Shown here in pieces: positions 25,091 through 33,863 of a DNA stretch of 64,000 nucleotides (position 1 is the stretch's first letter; every line of letters starts with the position of its first letter). The position numbers were made by a program, and so were the translations under genes. Origin of the DNA: Streptomyces sp. ISL-1. GTDB lineage: Bacteria > Actinomycetota > Actinomycetes > Streptomycetales > Streptomycetaceae. A model generated the notes under the pieces. The model did no database searches. It saw only the letters and a program-made list of their open reading frames with translations, and had not been told where the DNA came from. The stretch is from contig NZ_JAGGOI010000006.1 in NCBI RefSeq assembly GCF_018614585.1, forward strand, positions 124,001 to 188,000. The letters run 5' to 3'.

Positions 25091-27723
25091 ACCGGTTCAC
25101 CCAGAAGTCCCAGGAAGCTCTGCAGGAAGCGCAGACGATTGCCGGTCGGCTGGATCAGACCGAGGTCGACGGCGAGCATCTGCTGCTCGCCCTCCTGGAG
25201 CAGCCGGAGGGACTCGTTCCGCGCCTGTTCGACCAAGCGGGCGCCGACACACAGGCGTTGCGCTCCGCCCTGTCGGCCGAGTTGGCGCGCAGGCCGAAGG
25301 TGACCGGACCCGGCGCCACACCCGGTCAGGTGTACGTGACCCAGCGGCTGGCCAAGCTGCTGGACACGGCCGAGCAGGAGGCCAAACGGCTCAAGGACGA
25401 GTACGTGTCCGTCGAGCACCTCGTCCTGGCCCTGGCCGACGAAGGATCCAGGACAGCGGCGGGACGGCTGCTCAAGGAGCACGGCATCACCAAGGAGTCG
25501 TTCCTGTCCGCGCTGACCCGGATCCGCGGAAGCCAGCGCGTCACATCGGCGACGCCCGAAGGCGCCTACGAGGCGCTGGAGAAGTACGGCCGTGATCTGG
25601 TCCTCGAAGCCCGGAGCGGCAGGATGGACCCGGTGATCGGACGGGACGCGGAGATCCGCCGGGTCATCCAGATCCTCAGCCGTAAGACGAAGAACAACCC
25701 TGTACTGATAGGTGATCCCGGCGTCGGCAAGACGGCCATCGTAGAAGGACTGGCCCAGCGGATCGTCCGAGGTGACGTACCCGACGGCCTGCGCGACAAG
25801 ACGATCTTCTCCCTCGACATGAGCTCGCTGGTGGCGGGCGCCAAGTACCGCGGTGAGTTCGAGGAACGGCTCCAGGCCGTACTGAGCGAGGTCAAGGCCG
25901 GCGAGGGGCGCATCCTGCTCTTCGTCGACGAGCTCCACACGGTCGTCGGCGCGGGCGGAGGCGCCGAGGGCGCCATGGACGCCGGGAACATGCTCAAGCC
26001 CATGCTCGCCCGCGGCGAGCTGCACATGATCGGCGCCACAACCCTGGAGGAGTACCGCAAGTACGTCGAATCCGACGCCGCCCTCGAACGCCGCTTCCAG
26101 CAGGTCCTGGTGGACGAACCGAGCGTCGAGGACACCGTCTCCATCCTGCGCGGGCTGCGTGAACGCCTCGAGGTCTTCCACGGCGTGAAGATCCAGGACA
26201 CCGCGCTGGTCGCCGCGGCGACCCTCAGCCACCGCTACATCTCCGACCGGTTCCTGCCGGACAAGGCCATCGACCTCGTCGACGAGGCATGCGCACGGCT
26301 GAGGACCGAGATCGACTCGATGCCGGCCGAACTCGACGAGATCACCCGCCGGGTGACCCGTCTGGAGATCGAGGAGGCGGCACTCGCGAAGGAGACCGAC
26401 CCGGTCAGCCAGAAGCGTCTGGAGGAACTGCGCCGCGAACTGTCCGACCTGCGCGCCGAGGCCGACGCCATGCATGCCCAGTGGGAGGCCGAACGCCAGG
26501 CCATCCGGCGCGTCCAGGAACTGCGCCAGGAGCTGGAACAGGTCCGGCAGGAAGCGGAGGAGGCCGAACGGAACTACGACCTCAACCGCGCCGCCGAACT
26601 GCGGTACGGCAAGCTCACCGAACTCGAGCGCCGACTGGAAGCCGAGGAGGAGGCGCTCGCCGCCAAGCAGGGCGACAACCGCCTGCTGCGCGAGGTCGTC
26701 ACGGAGGACGAGATCGCCGAGATCGTCTCGGCGTGGACCGGTATCCCCATCACCCGGCTGCAGGAGGGCGAGCGGGAGAAGCTGCTAAAACTGGACGAGA
26801 TCCTCACCGAACGCGTGATCGGCCAGGACGAGGCGGTCAGACTGGTCAGTGACGCCATCATCCGGGCCCGCTCCGGCATCCGCGACCCGCGCCGTCCCAT
26901 CGGCTCGTTCGTCTTCCTCGGCCCCACCGGCGTCGGAAAGACCGAGCTGGCCAAGGCGCTGGCAGCCGCGCTGTTCGACACCGAGGAAAACATGGTCCGC
27001 CTGGACATGAGCGAGTACCAGGAGCGGCACACCGTGAGCAGGCTGGTCGGCGCGCCTCCGGGCTACGTCGGTTACGAGGAGGGCGGCCAGCTCACCGAGG
27101 CGGTGCGCCGCAAGCCGTACTCCGTCGTCCTCTTCGACGAGATCGAGAAAGCGCACGCCGATGTTTTCAACACCTTGCTGCAGGTGCTGGACGACGGCCG
27201 CATCACCGACGCACAGGGCCGTACCGTCAACTTCCGCAACACCATCATCATCATGACCTCCAACATCGGATCGGCCCATCTGCTCGACGGCGTGACCGCC
27301 GACGGCGAGATCAAGCCCGACGCCCGCGCCCTGGTGATGGGCGAACTGCAGAGCCACTTCCGGCCCGAGTTCCTCAACCGGGTAGACGACATCGTGCTGT
27401 TCAAGCCACTGGGCATGAGGCAGATCCAGCACATCGTCGAGCTGCAGTTCAACGACCTGCGCCGGCGCCTGGCCGAGCGGCAGATCACCGTCGAACTCAC
27501 TGAACAGGCCCGAGAACTCATCGCACAACAGGGCTTCGACCCCGTGTACGGAGCACGGCCGCTGCGGCGGTACATCTCGCACGAGGTCGAGACCCTCGTC
27601 GGACGGGCGCTGATCCGCGGCGATGTGGAGGACGGATCGACGATCCGGGTCGACGCCCAGAACGGTGAACTGGTGGTGACGTACGGCGGGCCGTCCCAGT
27701 CGGACGTCCGAAAGGCCGCGTGA
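25081..27723 (+). CDS. clpB: ATP-dependent disaggregase ClpB
   Basis: 880 residues from a GTG at 25081 overlapping the previous gene by 10 nt (GGAG 9 nt upstream). Clp N-domain at 1-145 ([20 protein letters not shown]), first AAA+ with Walker [10 protein letters not shown] and Walker B LFVDELH, a coiled-coil middle domain (about 400-530, [20 protein letters not shown]) that distinguishes ClpB from ClpA/C, second AAA+ with [14 protein letters not shown], and a C-terminal small domain. It works with DnaK to rescue aggregates. A second clpB copy elsewhere in the genome is likely but cannot be checked here. Confidence 0.96.
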   Translation: MDMNRFTQKSQEALQEAQTIAGRLDQTEVDGEHLLLALLEQPEGLVPRLFDQAGADTQALRSALSAELARRPKVTGPGATPGQVYVTQRLAKLLDTAEQEAKRLKDEYVSVEHLVLALADEGSRTAAGRLLKEHGITKESFLSALTRIRGSQRVTSATPEGAYEALEKYGRDLVLEARSGRMDPVIGRDAEIRRVIQILSRKTKNNPVLIGDPGVGKTAIVEGLAQRIVRGDVPDGLRDKTIFSLDMSSLVAGAKYRGEFEERLQAVLSEVKAGEGRILLFVDELHTVVGAGGGAEGAMDAGNMLKPMLARGELHMIGATTLEEYRKYVESDAALERRFQQVLVDEPSVEDTVSILRGLRERLEVFHGVKIQDTALVAAATLSHRYISDRFLPDKAIDLVDEACARLRTEIDSMPAELDEITRRVTRLEIEEAALAKETDPVSQKRLEELRRELSDLRAEADAMHAQWEAERQAIRRVQELRQELEQVRQEAEEAERNYDLNRAAELRYGKLTELERRLEAEEEALAAKQGDNRLLREVVTEDEIAEIVSAWTGIPITRLQEGEREKLLKLDEILTERVIGQDEAVRLVSDAIIRARSGIRDPRRPIGSFVFLGPTGVGKTELAKALAAALFDTEENMVRLDMSEYQERHTVSRLVGAPPGYVGYEEGGQLTEAVRRKPYSVVLFDEIEKAHADVFNTLLQVLDDGRITDAQGRTVNFRNTIIIMTSNIGSAHLLDGVTADGEIKPDARALVMGELQSHFRPEFLNRVDDIVLFKPLGMRQIQHIVELQFNDLRRRLAERQITVELTEQARELIAQQGFDPVYGARPLRRYISHEVETLVGRALIRGDVEDGSTIRVDAQNGELVVTYGGPSQSDVRKAA

Positions 27724-28172
27724 GACCCGTGGCTGTGAGCACGAGCAAGCCCGTCGCCTGCGACAGGTGCGGCCGCAAGAACCGGGTGCCGGCGTCGGCA
27801 GAGGGACGCCCGAAATGCGGCAACTGCGGCGCCCCACTCCCGTGGATCGTCGACGCGGGCGACGACGACTTCGCGGAGATCGCCGAAAAGGCGGCGCCGT
27901 TCGTTCTCGTCGACCTGTGGGCCACCTGGTGCGGGCCCTGCCGCATGGTCAGCCCCGCGCTGGAGCAGGTCGCCCACGAGCTCGCCGGACAGGTCAAGTT
28001 GGTCAAGGTCGACATCGACCAGGCACCCGCGCTCGCCCAGCGATTCCAGGTACAGGCCGTGCCGACCCTGCTCCTTCTCGACAAAGGAGAGGTGATCGCC
28101 CGGCAGGCGGGTGCTGCGCCCGCCCACGTCCTGCGTACATGGGTCGAGGAGACCATCGCCGGTCGCCGGTGA
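27720..28172 (+). CDS. Thioredoxin 2-type protein with N-terminal zinc ribbon
   Basis: 150 residues from a GTG overlapping the clpB stop (GTGA); a GTG 9 nt later is possible. Two CxxC pairs at the N-terminus (CDRCGRKN and CGNCGAP) form the zinc ribbon of thioredoxin 2 (TrxC). The thioredoxin fold follows, with active site [12 protein letters not shown], the cis-Pro loop [10 protein letters not shown] and [10 protein letters not shown]. It reduces disulfides in the cytoplasm and may sense oxidants through the zinc site. Placement in the chaperone operon and before a thioredoxin-reductase-like gene links folding with redox repair. Confidence 0.92.
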   Translation: MRPVAVSTSKPVACDRCGRKNRVPASAEGRPKCGNCGAPLPWIVDAGDDDFAEIAEKAAPFVLVDLWATWCGPCRMVSPALEQVAHELAGQVKLVKVDIDQAPALAQRFQVQAVPTLLLLDKGEVIARQAGAAPAHVLRTWVEETIAGRR

Positions 28173-28200
28173 CCCGCCCGTCGACACAAGGAGGCCCGCC

Positions 28201-28461
28201 ATGACGGCACCCGACCCGCATCTCTCGCTCGTACGCCCCGTGACCCCGCGTACTCCCCAGGGCTGTGAGGAGTGCCTGCGCCTGGGCTCCCCATGGGTGC
28301 ACCTCAGGCTCTGCTTGACCTGTGGGCACGTCGGATGCTGTGACTCCTCGCCGCTCAAGCACGCTCGCCAGCACGCCGGCGCCGACGCTCACCCCATCGT
28401 GCAGTCCTTCGAACCTGGCGAGGACTGGCGCTGGTGCTTCGTCCACGAGGCCATGGTCTGA
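28201..28461 (+). CDS. UBP-type zinc finger protein
   Basis: 86 residues from the ATG at 28201 with AAGGAGGCCCGCC upstream. The ZnF-UBP pattern is full: GCEECLRLGSPWVHLRLCLT, CGHVGCCDSSPLKHARQHAG, then HPIVQSFEPGEDWRWCFV. In eukaryotes this finger binds free ubiquitin C-termini; in actinomycetes it is a stand-alone small protein of unknown ligand. It sits between thioredoxin and the reductase-like gene, its stop overlapping the next start by 1 nt, so it is part of the same operon. Confidence 0.9.
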   Translation: MTAPDPHLSLVRPVTPRTPQGCEECLRLGSPWVHLRLCLTCGHVGCCDSSPLKHARQHAGADAHPIVQSFEPGEDWRWCFVHEAMV

Positions 28462-30215
28462 TGAACCCCGGCACCGCCGACCCGCACGGGACGACGACCC
28501 CCGAAACTCCTGACCGGCACGGCGCCTATCCCCGGCTGACGCCGGAGCAGATCGATCTGCTGGCCCAGCACGGTGAGCGCCGTCGCACCAGGCAGGGAGA
28601 GGTGCTCTTCCGCGAGGGCGAGCCTTTCGAAGAGTTCCTCGTGATCCTCAGCGGGATGGTCGAGGTCGTCCACGACTACGGCGGCCCCGAGGAACGCACC
28701 GTGGCCGTGCACGGCCCCGGCCGCTTTCTGGGTGAACTCGGTCTGCTCGAAGGACAGGCGGCGTTCAACGCCGCGGTCGTCCGCGAGCCCGGAGAGATCC
28801 TCGCCGTCCCGGTGGAGCGCCAAAGAGCCCTGGTCGCCGGCGATCCGGTGCTCGGAGACCTGGTGCTGCGCGCCTATTTGGGCCGTCGTTCCCTGCTCAT
28901 CGGCCTCGGCGCGGGTTTCCGGATTCTGGGCTCGTGCTACTCGCCCGACACCCTGCGACTGCGCGAGTTCGCCGCACGTAACCGACTGCCGCACCGATGG
29001 ATCGACCTGGAGAGGGACAAAGAAGCCGAGGCGCTGCTGCGCCGGTTCGGCATCAGTCCGGAAGAGACGCCGGTCGTCATCTGGAAAGGCCGGCAGGTAC
29101 TGCGCAATCCCAGTAACGCGGAGCTCGCCCGCCTCATCGGACTTCCCGCGCCCACGCCCGACGTCACCGAGTGCGATCTGCTGGTGATCGGTGCCGGTCC
29201 CGCCGGACTCGCCTCCGCCGTATACGGGGCGTCCGACGGCCTGGTGACAGTCATCGTCGACGCGATGGCCACCGGCGGCCAGGCCGGTACCTCGTCGCGC
29301 ATCGAGAACTATCTGGGCTTCCCGTCCGGGATCTCGGGCGCCGAACTCATAGAACGCTCGGTTCTCCAGGCACGCAAATTCGGCGCGCGGATCACCGTGC
29401 CCGCAGAGGCCACCTCCCTCGAACCACGGGACGGCCACTACGTGGTCACCTTCGCGGACGGCACCCAGACCGAGGCCGGCACAGTCGTCCTGGCTTCCGG
29501 CGTGCTCTACCGCAGGCTCGAGGTCCCCGGCATCGACCGGCTGGAAGGCACCAGCGTCTACTACGCCGCCACACTCCATGAAGCCAGCCTCTGCCGTATG
29601 GACCCGGTCGCCGTGGTCGGCGCCGGAAACTCCGCCGGGCAGGGGGCGCTTTTCCTCGCAGGCTATTCGCCCAAGGTGTACCTGCTTGTTCGAAGCGGTG
29701 ACCTCGGCAAGGACATGTCGCGCTACCTGGTGGATCAGGTGGAACGCCACCCGAAGATCGAGGTGCTGACCAACACCGAGGTACGCCAAGTCCTGGGAGT
29801 GGGCGTCCTGACGTCGGTGGTCGTGGAGAACAACGTCACCGGCGACAGGCGCGAGGTGGAAGCACGCGCCCTCTTTGTCTTCATCGGAACACGGCCGCAC
29901 ACAGAGTGGCTCAAGGACGTGATCGCTCTGGACCCGCGAGGATTCGTCCTCACCGGCACCGACGCCCAGGCCGCGGCCGACATGGATCTCTGGGCGCCGC
30001 TCGGACGCGGACCGCTGATGCTGGAAACCACGCTGCCGGGTGTCTTCGCAGCGGGCGACGTGCGGAGCGGCTCCGTCAAGAGAGTGGCTTCCGCCGCGGG
30101 CGAGGGAGCCATCGCGGTTCGACTCGTCCACGAACACCAGGCGCAGGAGGGCAACCTCGTCCGCGCGCCCGGTACGGCAGAGCGTCAGCTGACGCCCGGC
30201 CAGTGGGTGTCCTGA
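28461..30215 (+). CDS. cNMP-binding / thioredoxin-reductase-like flavoprotein fusion
   Basis: 584 residues from the ATG at 28461, which overlaps the previous stop. Three parts: a cyclic-nucleotide-binding beta barrel (about 20-140; GEVLFREGEPFEEFLVILSG, GPGRFLGELGLLEGQAAFNA), a thioredoxin/glutaredoxin-like region (about 150-235; GSCYSPDTLRLREFAARNRL, ETPVVIWKGRQVLRNPSN), and a TrxB-type FAD/NADPH module (VIGAGPAGLASA, GGQAGTSSRIENYLGF, VVGAGNSAGQGA, GVFAAGDVRSG). The usual CxxC of thioredoxin reductase is replaced by YAATLHEAS, so the canonical disulfide relay is missing. It may reduce another acceptor or use the single Cys of the middle domain. The last gene of the redox-chaperone unit. Confidence 0.88.
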   Translation: MNPGTADPHGTTTPETPDRHGAYPRLTPEQIDLLAQHGERRRTRQGEVLFREGEPFEEFLVILSGMVEVVHDYGGPEERTVAVHGPGRFLGELGLLEGQAAFNAAVVREPGEILAVPVERQRALVAGDPVLGDLVLRAYLGRRSLLIGLGAGFRILGSCYSPDTLRLREFAARNRLPHRWIDLERDKEAEALLRRFGISPEETPVVIWKGRQVLRNPSNAELARLIGLPAPTPDVTECDLLVIGAGPAGLASAVYGASDGLVTVIVDAMATGGQAGTSSRIENYLGFPSGISGAELIERSVLQARKFGARITVPAEATSLEPRDGHYVVTFADGTQTEAGTVVLASGVLYRRLEVPGIDRLEGTSVYYAATLHEASLCRMDPVAVVGAGNSAGQGALFLAGYSPKVYLLVRSGDLGKDMSRYLVDQVERHPKIEVLTNTEVRQVLGVGVLTSVVVENNVTGDRREVEARALFVFIGTRPHTEWLKDVIALDPRGFVLTGTDAQAAADMDLWAPLGRGPLMLETTLPGVFAAGDVRSGSVKRVASAAGEGAIAVRLVHEHQAQEGNLVRAPGTAERQLTPGQWVS

Positions 30216-30445
30216 CTCGACGCGAAGGTGAACACGGCGTCGCGGGCCGCCCCCAGGTGGATGCCGGCCTGCCGGACGTCGCTGCTGACCAGACCGAAAG
30301 CGGCGGTTGCGAAGACGAGGGCCCGGGACGGGCCGGTGAACAGCAGCCAGGGCCGGTTGACCCGCACCATCCCGGCCGGCAGACGCAGCCGTCCTCGGGC
30401 GCCGGGCAGGACCAAATTCCTCCGTGCGGCTGATGCGAACCGCCG
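30185..30445 (-). pseudogene. Possible fragment of a membrane protein gene
   Basis: The minus strand between the flavoprotein and FUSC genes holds a frame with protein-like composition: RLRLPAGMVRVNRPWLLFTG, then PSRALVFATAAFGLVSSDVR, then a stop at 30185. It resembles the end of an actinobacterial membrane protein that begins its helix after a conserved NRPW. No start or full domain is visible and its 5' side runs into the FUSC start, so I call it a truncated remnant. Confidence 0.35.
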
Positions 30446-30470
30446 CCGCAATCGCCGTAGGCTCGGCTCT

Positions 30471-32660
30471 GTGACATGGCTGCGGGCGCTGAGGGAGATT
30501 GTGCGTTCCGGGCTGGCGATCGAGCGGACGAGGCTGGAACCTCTGCTCGCCCTGCGCGCGGCGGCCGGAGTGGCGATCGTGATCGGACTCGCGCTGTGGC
30601 TCGTCTCACCCGCATACGCCACGTCCGCCGCGTTCGGCGCCTTCTCCTCCGGTACTGCCACGTTCCAGCGGAGCTGGCGTCCGCGCAAGGTGATCGCGCT
30701 GGCCGCAGGCGCTGCTCTGGCTCTCAGTACTTTCCTGGGCTACCTCGCAGGGAGCCACACGGTTTCCTTCCTCCTGCTGCTCATCGCATGGTCCTTTCTC
30801 GCCGGGATGGCCTGGGCCATCGGCACGACCGCCGGGATCGTCGCGGCGGCGACGGTGGGCATCATGTTGGTGACCGTCACCTTGCCCACCAGCGTCGGCC
30901 AGGCACTGGAACACGCCGGGGTCATCGCGCTCGGCGGCGTGGTGCAGGCGATGTTGATCCTGCTGTTCCCGATCCGTAGATGGGGCGCACACCGGGACGC
31001 GCTCGCCGACGCCTTCGCCGCCGTGGCGGACTACGCCCGGCGCCTGAGGCACTACCCGATGGCCCCGTTCGAACCACAACCGATGATGACGGCCCGAAAC
31101 GCCGCCGCCGTCACGCCGTCACAGGCGCGCCGTCGGCCCGCCGCCCTGCACGGCGCACGCGGCCTGGCCGAACGCATCCGCCCCATCGTCGCCTCTCTCG
31201 CCGACCCCCGGGTCGGTGCCCCGGCTGAAGGGCCGCAGCGAGACCGGGCGCGGGAATTGCTGGCGGCCGCCGCCGAAGTCCTGGACGCCGCCGCGCGTTC
31301 GATCCGTCGCGGTACCCCGGTCCAGGTGCCCTCCCAAGCCATGGAGGTCCTGCGGATCGACGAGGAGGACGAGGTGTTGGAGGGGCCTGCGCGGCAGGCC
31401 GCGGTCAAGCTCGCGAACCTGCTCGGCGAGGTACTGGAGACCGCCGAGAGCGGCGGCACCCACGGGGCAGCCACCACGGACGGCGGTGCGCAAGCCCCGC
31501 CCCTGCTGCGTCCCACGATGTTCCGGCTGGTGCCGGTCGTCCTGCGCGCGATGCGCCGCGAACTCCACCGTGACTCGCCCGTATTCCGGCACGCAGTACG
31601 CCTCGCGGCAGTGGCCTCCCTTGGCCAACTGCTCGGCTCCTGGCTCCCGCTGGGCCACGGTTACTGGGTACCGATCACCTCCGTCCTGGTGATGCGGCCG
31701 GACTTCCACCAGACCTACTCCCGTGCCGTGGGCCGTTTCGCCGGCACCCTGGTGGGCGTCGCGCTGGCCACGGGAGTGGTGCAACTGGCGCACCCGGACG
31801 CGTACTTGTCCGGTGCGCTGGCCGTGGTCTCCGCCGCGCTGACCTACCTGCTGATGCGCACCGGGTATGTGGCCTCGCAGTCCTTCACGGCGGCGTATGT
31901 CGTCTTCCTGCTGGGGATGGGGGGCCAGGAGTGGCACCAGACAGTACGGGACCGGGTGCTGCTCACCCTGCTCGGCGGCGCGCTCGCGATGCTGGCATAC
32001 CTGATTTTCCCGGCCTGGGAGACACCGCGGCTGCTCGACCGGCTCGCGGACTGGCTCGCCGCGAACGGGCGGTACGCGGCGGCGGTGGTCCGCAGCTATG
32101 CCGATCCCGCGGGGCGGCACAGCGCGGACGTACGGCAGGCGCTGCTCGCCAGCCGCGAGGCGGACGCCGCGTGGGACGCGGCCTTCGAGCGGGCCAAGCA
32201 GGAGCCCGTACGCCATCGATGGCTGACCCGCAGGGAGGCAGAGGACGCCGAGGAGGCACTCAAGTCCCTCGGCCAGGCGGCGATGCTGTTGGAGACCCAC
32301 CTGCCGGAACGCGGTGCGCGACCTGTTCCCGAGGCCGAGAGATTCGCCGAGGCGCTGGAGGAGGACACCGCGCAAGCGGCGCAAGACACACGCGAACGGC
32401 GGGACCCGGCGTGGGACCGGGTCGAGGAGGCGCTCGAAGACTGGGAAAAGTCGGACAGCGGTCGGGATCCGGTGGTACGGCGCGGGGCCGAACTCCTGGT
32501 GCAGGCCCTGCAGGCACTGACGACCGCTGTAGGCAGAACGCCGCTGGAACGGGACATCGAATCGTCACGGCAGGAGTGGCGGGCTCGTGAGGAAGAGGAA
32601 GAGGAACCCCGGCGGGAACGCGACACAGGAACGCCCCCGCCGCCGAAGGACACGGAATGA
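30471..32660 (+). CDS. FUSC-family integral membrane protein
   Basis: 729 residues from a GTG at 30471; the longer open frame upstream is Arg-rich and non-coding in character. Two hydrophobic blocks: about 25-160 (AAAGVAIVIGLALWLVSPAY, HTVSFLLLLIAWSFLAGMAW, HAGVIALGGVVQAMLILLF) and about 360-510 (HGYWVPITSVLVMRPDFHQT, RFAGTLVGVALATGVVQLAH). The second has the fusaric-acid-resistance-like pattern with a loop VMRPDFHQTYSRAVGR. A long cytoplasmic helical tail ends in a Glu-rich stretch. Relatives export aromatic acids or alter the envelope; the substrate is unknown. It stands 255 nt after the flavoprotein gene and probably has its own promoter. Confidence 0.82.
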   Translation: MTWLRALREIVRSGLAIERTRLEPLLALRAAAGVAIVIGLALWLVSPAYATSAAFGAFSSGTATFQRSWRPRKVIALAAGAALALSTFLGYLAGSHTVSFLLLLIAWSFLAGMAWAIGTTAGIVAAATVGIMLVTVTLPTSVGQALEHAGVIALGGVVQAMLILLFPIRRWGAHRDALADAFAAVADYARRLRHYPMAPFEPQPMMTARNAAAVTPSQARRRPAALHGARGLAERIRPIVASLADPRVGAPAEGPQRDRARELLAAAAEVLDAAARSIRRGTPVQVPSQAMEVLRIDEEDEVLEGPARQAAVKLANLLGEVLETAESGGTHGAATTDGGAQAPPLLRPTMFRLVPVVLRAMRRELHRDSPVFRHAVRLAAVASLGQLLGSWLPLGHGYWVPITSVLVMRPDFHQTYSRAVGRFAGTLVGVALATGVVQLAHPDAYLSGALAVVSAALTYLLMRTGYVASQSFTAAYVVFLLGMGGQEWHQTVRDRVLLTLLGGALAMLAYLIFPAWETPRLLDRLADWLAANGRYAAAVVRSYADPAGRHSADVRQALLASREADAAWDAAFERAKQEPVRHRWLTRREAEDAEEALKSLGQAAMLLETHLPERGARPVPEAERFAEALEEDTAQAAQDTRERRDPAWDRVEEALEDWEKSDSGRDPVVRRGAELLVQALQALTTAVGRTPLERDIESSRQEWRAREEEEEEPRRERDTGTPPPPKDTE

Positions 32661-32701
32661 GCGGTCCGGCGCCCAGCGCCGTCGTTCAGTTGCCGTCGGC
32701 C

Positions 32702-32744
32702 GGCCGGTCCCTGCCGGATGCGCCGCAACTGGTGGGGACCGGCC
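32702..32744. terminator. Stem-loop between convergent genes
   Basis: GGCCGGTCCC (32702-32711) and GGGACCGGCC (32735-32744) form a perfect 10-bp stem with a 23-nt loop between the FUSC stop and the iron transporter ATPase stop. The long loop makes it a moderate candidate. Confidence 0.45.
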
Positions 32745-32828
32745 TGCCGTTCGGGTGCTGCCCCCGGCTTCATGGGACGGCGTGTCCCTGAAAGCGGGTG
32801 TCATTCCTTCGGTGAGCGATGCCCGCGC

Positions 32829-33863
32829 TCAGGAGTGCAGGGTCGCCTCGCCCGTGACGTTGATGCCGGTGCGCTGACCGGGGCGTACGGCAACGGGTCC
32901 GGCCACTCGGATCTCCACCGGATTCGTCAGCCCGTCGACCTCGACGGTGACCATGGCGTCGTGGCCGTAGAAGCTCACCTCGGTCACGGTGCCCCGGACT
33001 GCCGTTGCGGCTTCGGTGAGTTGAAGTTGCTCGGGCCGCAGTAGAACGGTCCCGGTGCGGCTGTCTCCGGCAGGCCGGGCGAGGGGCAGTCGGCCCAGCG
33101 CGGTGGTGGCTGTGCCGTTGGCGGCGGTTCCGGGCAGGAGTACGGCGTCGCCGACGAAGCGGGCCACCCAGGGGTCGGCGGGATGCTGGTAGACCTCTTG
33201 GGGCGTGCCGCACTGGGCGACCTTCCCGTTTCGCACGACCGCGACGAGGTCGGCCGTGGAGAGGGCTTCCTGTTGGTCGTGGGTGACCAGAACTGCGGTG
33301 GCCCCGGTGGCGCGCAGGGCCGCGCGGACATCTGCCCGGACTCCTGCGCGCAGGGAGCTGTCCAGGGCGTTGAACGGCTCGTCGAGCAGGACCAGCGCGG
33401 GCTTTGGCGCCAAGGCCCGTGCCAGGGCGACGCGTTGCTGCTGACCGCCCGAGAGCTCGTGCGGCATCCGGTCGCCGTACCCGCCGAGGCCGACGAGTTC
33501 GAGCATCTCTTCCGACCGGCTGCTGCGCTTGGCGCGATCGGTGCCGGACAGGCCGAAGGCGACGTTGCGGGCGACGCTCAAGTGCGGGAAGAGCGCGCCT
33601 TCCTGCGGGACCATGCCGATGCTGCGGCTTTCCGGTGGCAGGTTCAGTCCGGGGGCGGTCAGGGTGCGTCCCGCGACCGTGATGGTGCCCGAGTCGGCGC
33701 GCAGGAAGCCGGCGATGATGCGGAGCAGGGTGGTCTTGCCGCAGCCGGACGGGCCGAGCACGGCCGCGAGCGCGCCGCCGGGAACAGTGAGGTCGAGCCC
33801 GTTGAGGACGGTCGAGTCCGGGCCGTAGGCCTTGGACACTCCGGTGATCTGCAGAGCGGTCAT
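32829..33863 (-). CDS. fbpC: Iron(III) ABC transporter ATP-binding protein
   Basis: 344 residues from the ATG at 33863 (GGAGGCACCGCAC upstream), overlapping the permease stop by 4 nt. Walker A GPSGCGKTT, signature LSGGQQQRVALARAL, Walker B ALVLLDEPFN and the switch His in VLVTHDQQEALS are all present. The C-terminal TOBE-like region (TVTEVSFYGHDAMVTVEVDG) matches FbpC/FutC-type importers. It powers uptake by the adjacent permease and binding protein. The operon is preceded by an iron box, so it should be repressed in iron-replete cells. Confidence 0.93.
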   Translation of the reverse strand: MTALQITGVSKAYGPDSTVLNGLDLTVPGGALAAVLGPSGCGKTTLLRIIAGFLRADSGTITVAGRTLTAPGLNLPPESRSIGMVPQEGALFPHLSVARNVAFGLSGTDRAKRSSRSEEMLELVGLGGYGDRMPHELSGGQQQRVALARALAPKPALVLLDEPFNALDSSLRAGVRADVRAALRATGATAVLVTHDQQEALSTADLVAVVRNGKVAQCGTPQEVYQHPADPWVARFVGDAVLLPGTAANGTATTALGRLPLARPAGDSRTGTVLLRPEQLQLTEAATAVRGTVTEVSFYGHDAMVTVEVDGLTNPVEIRVAGPVAVRPGQRTGINVTGEATLHS

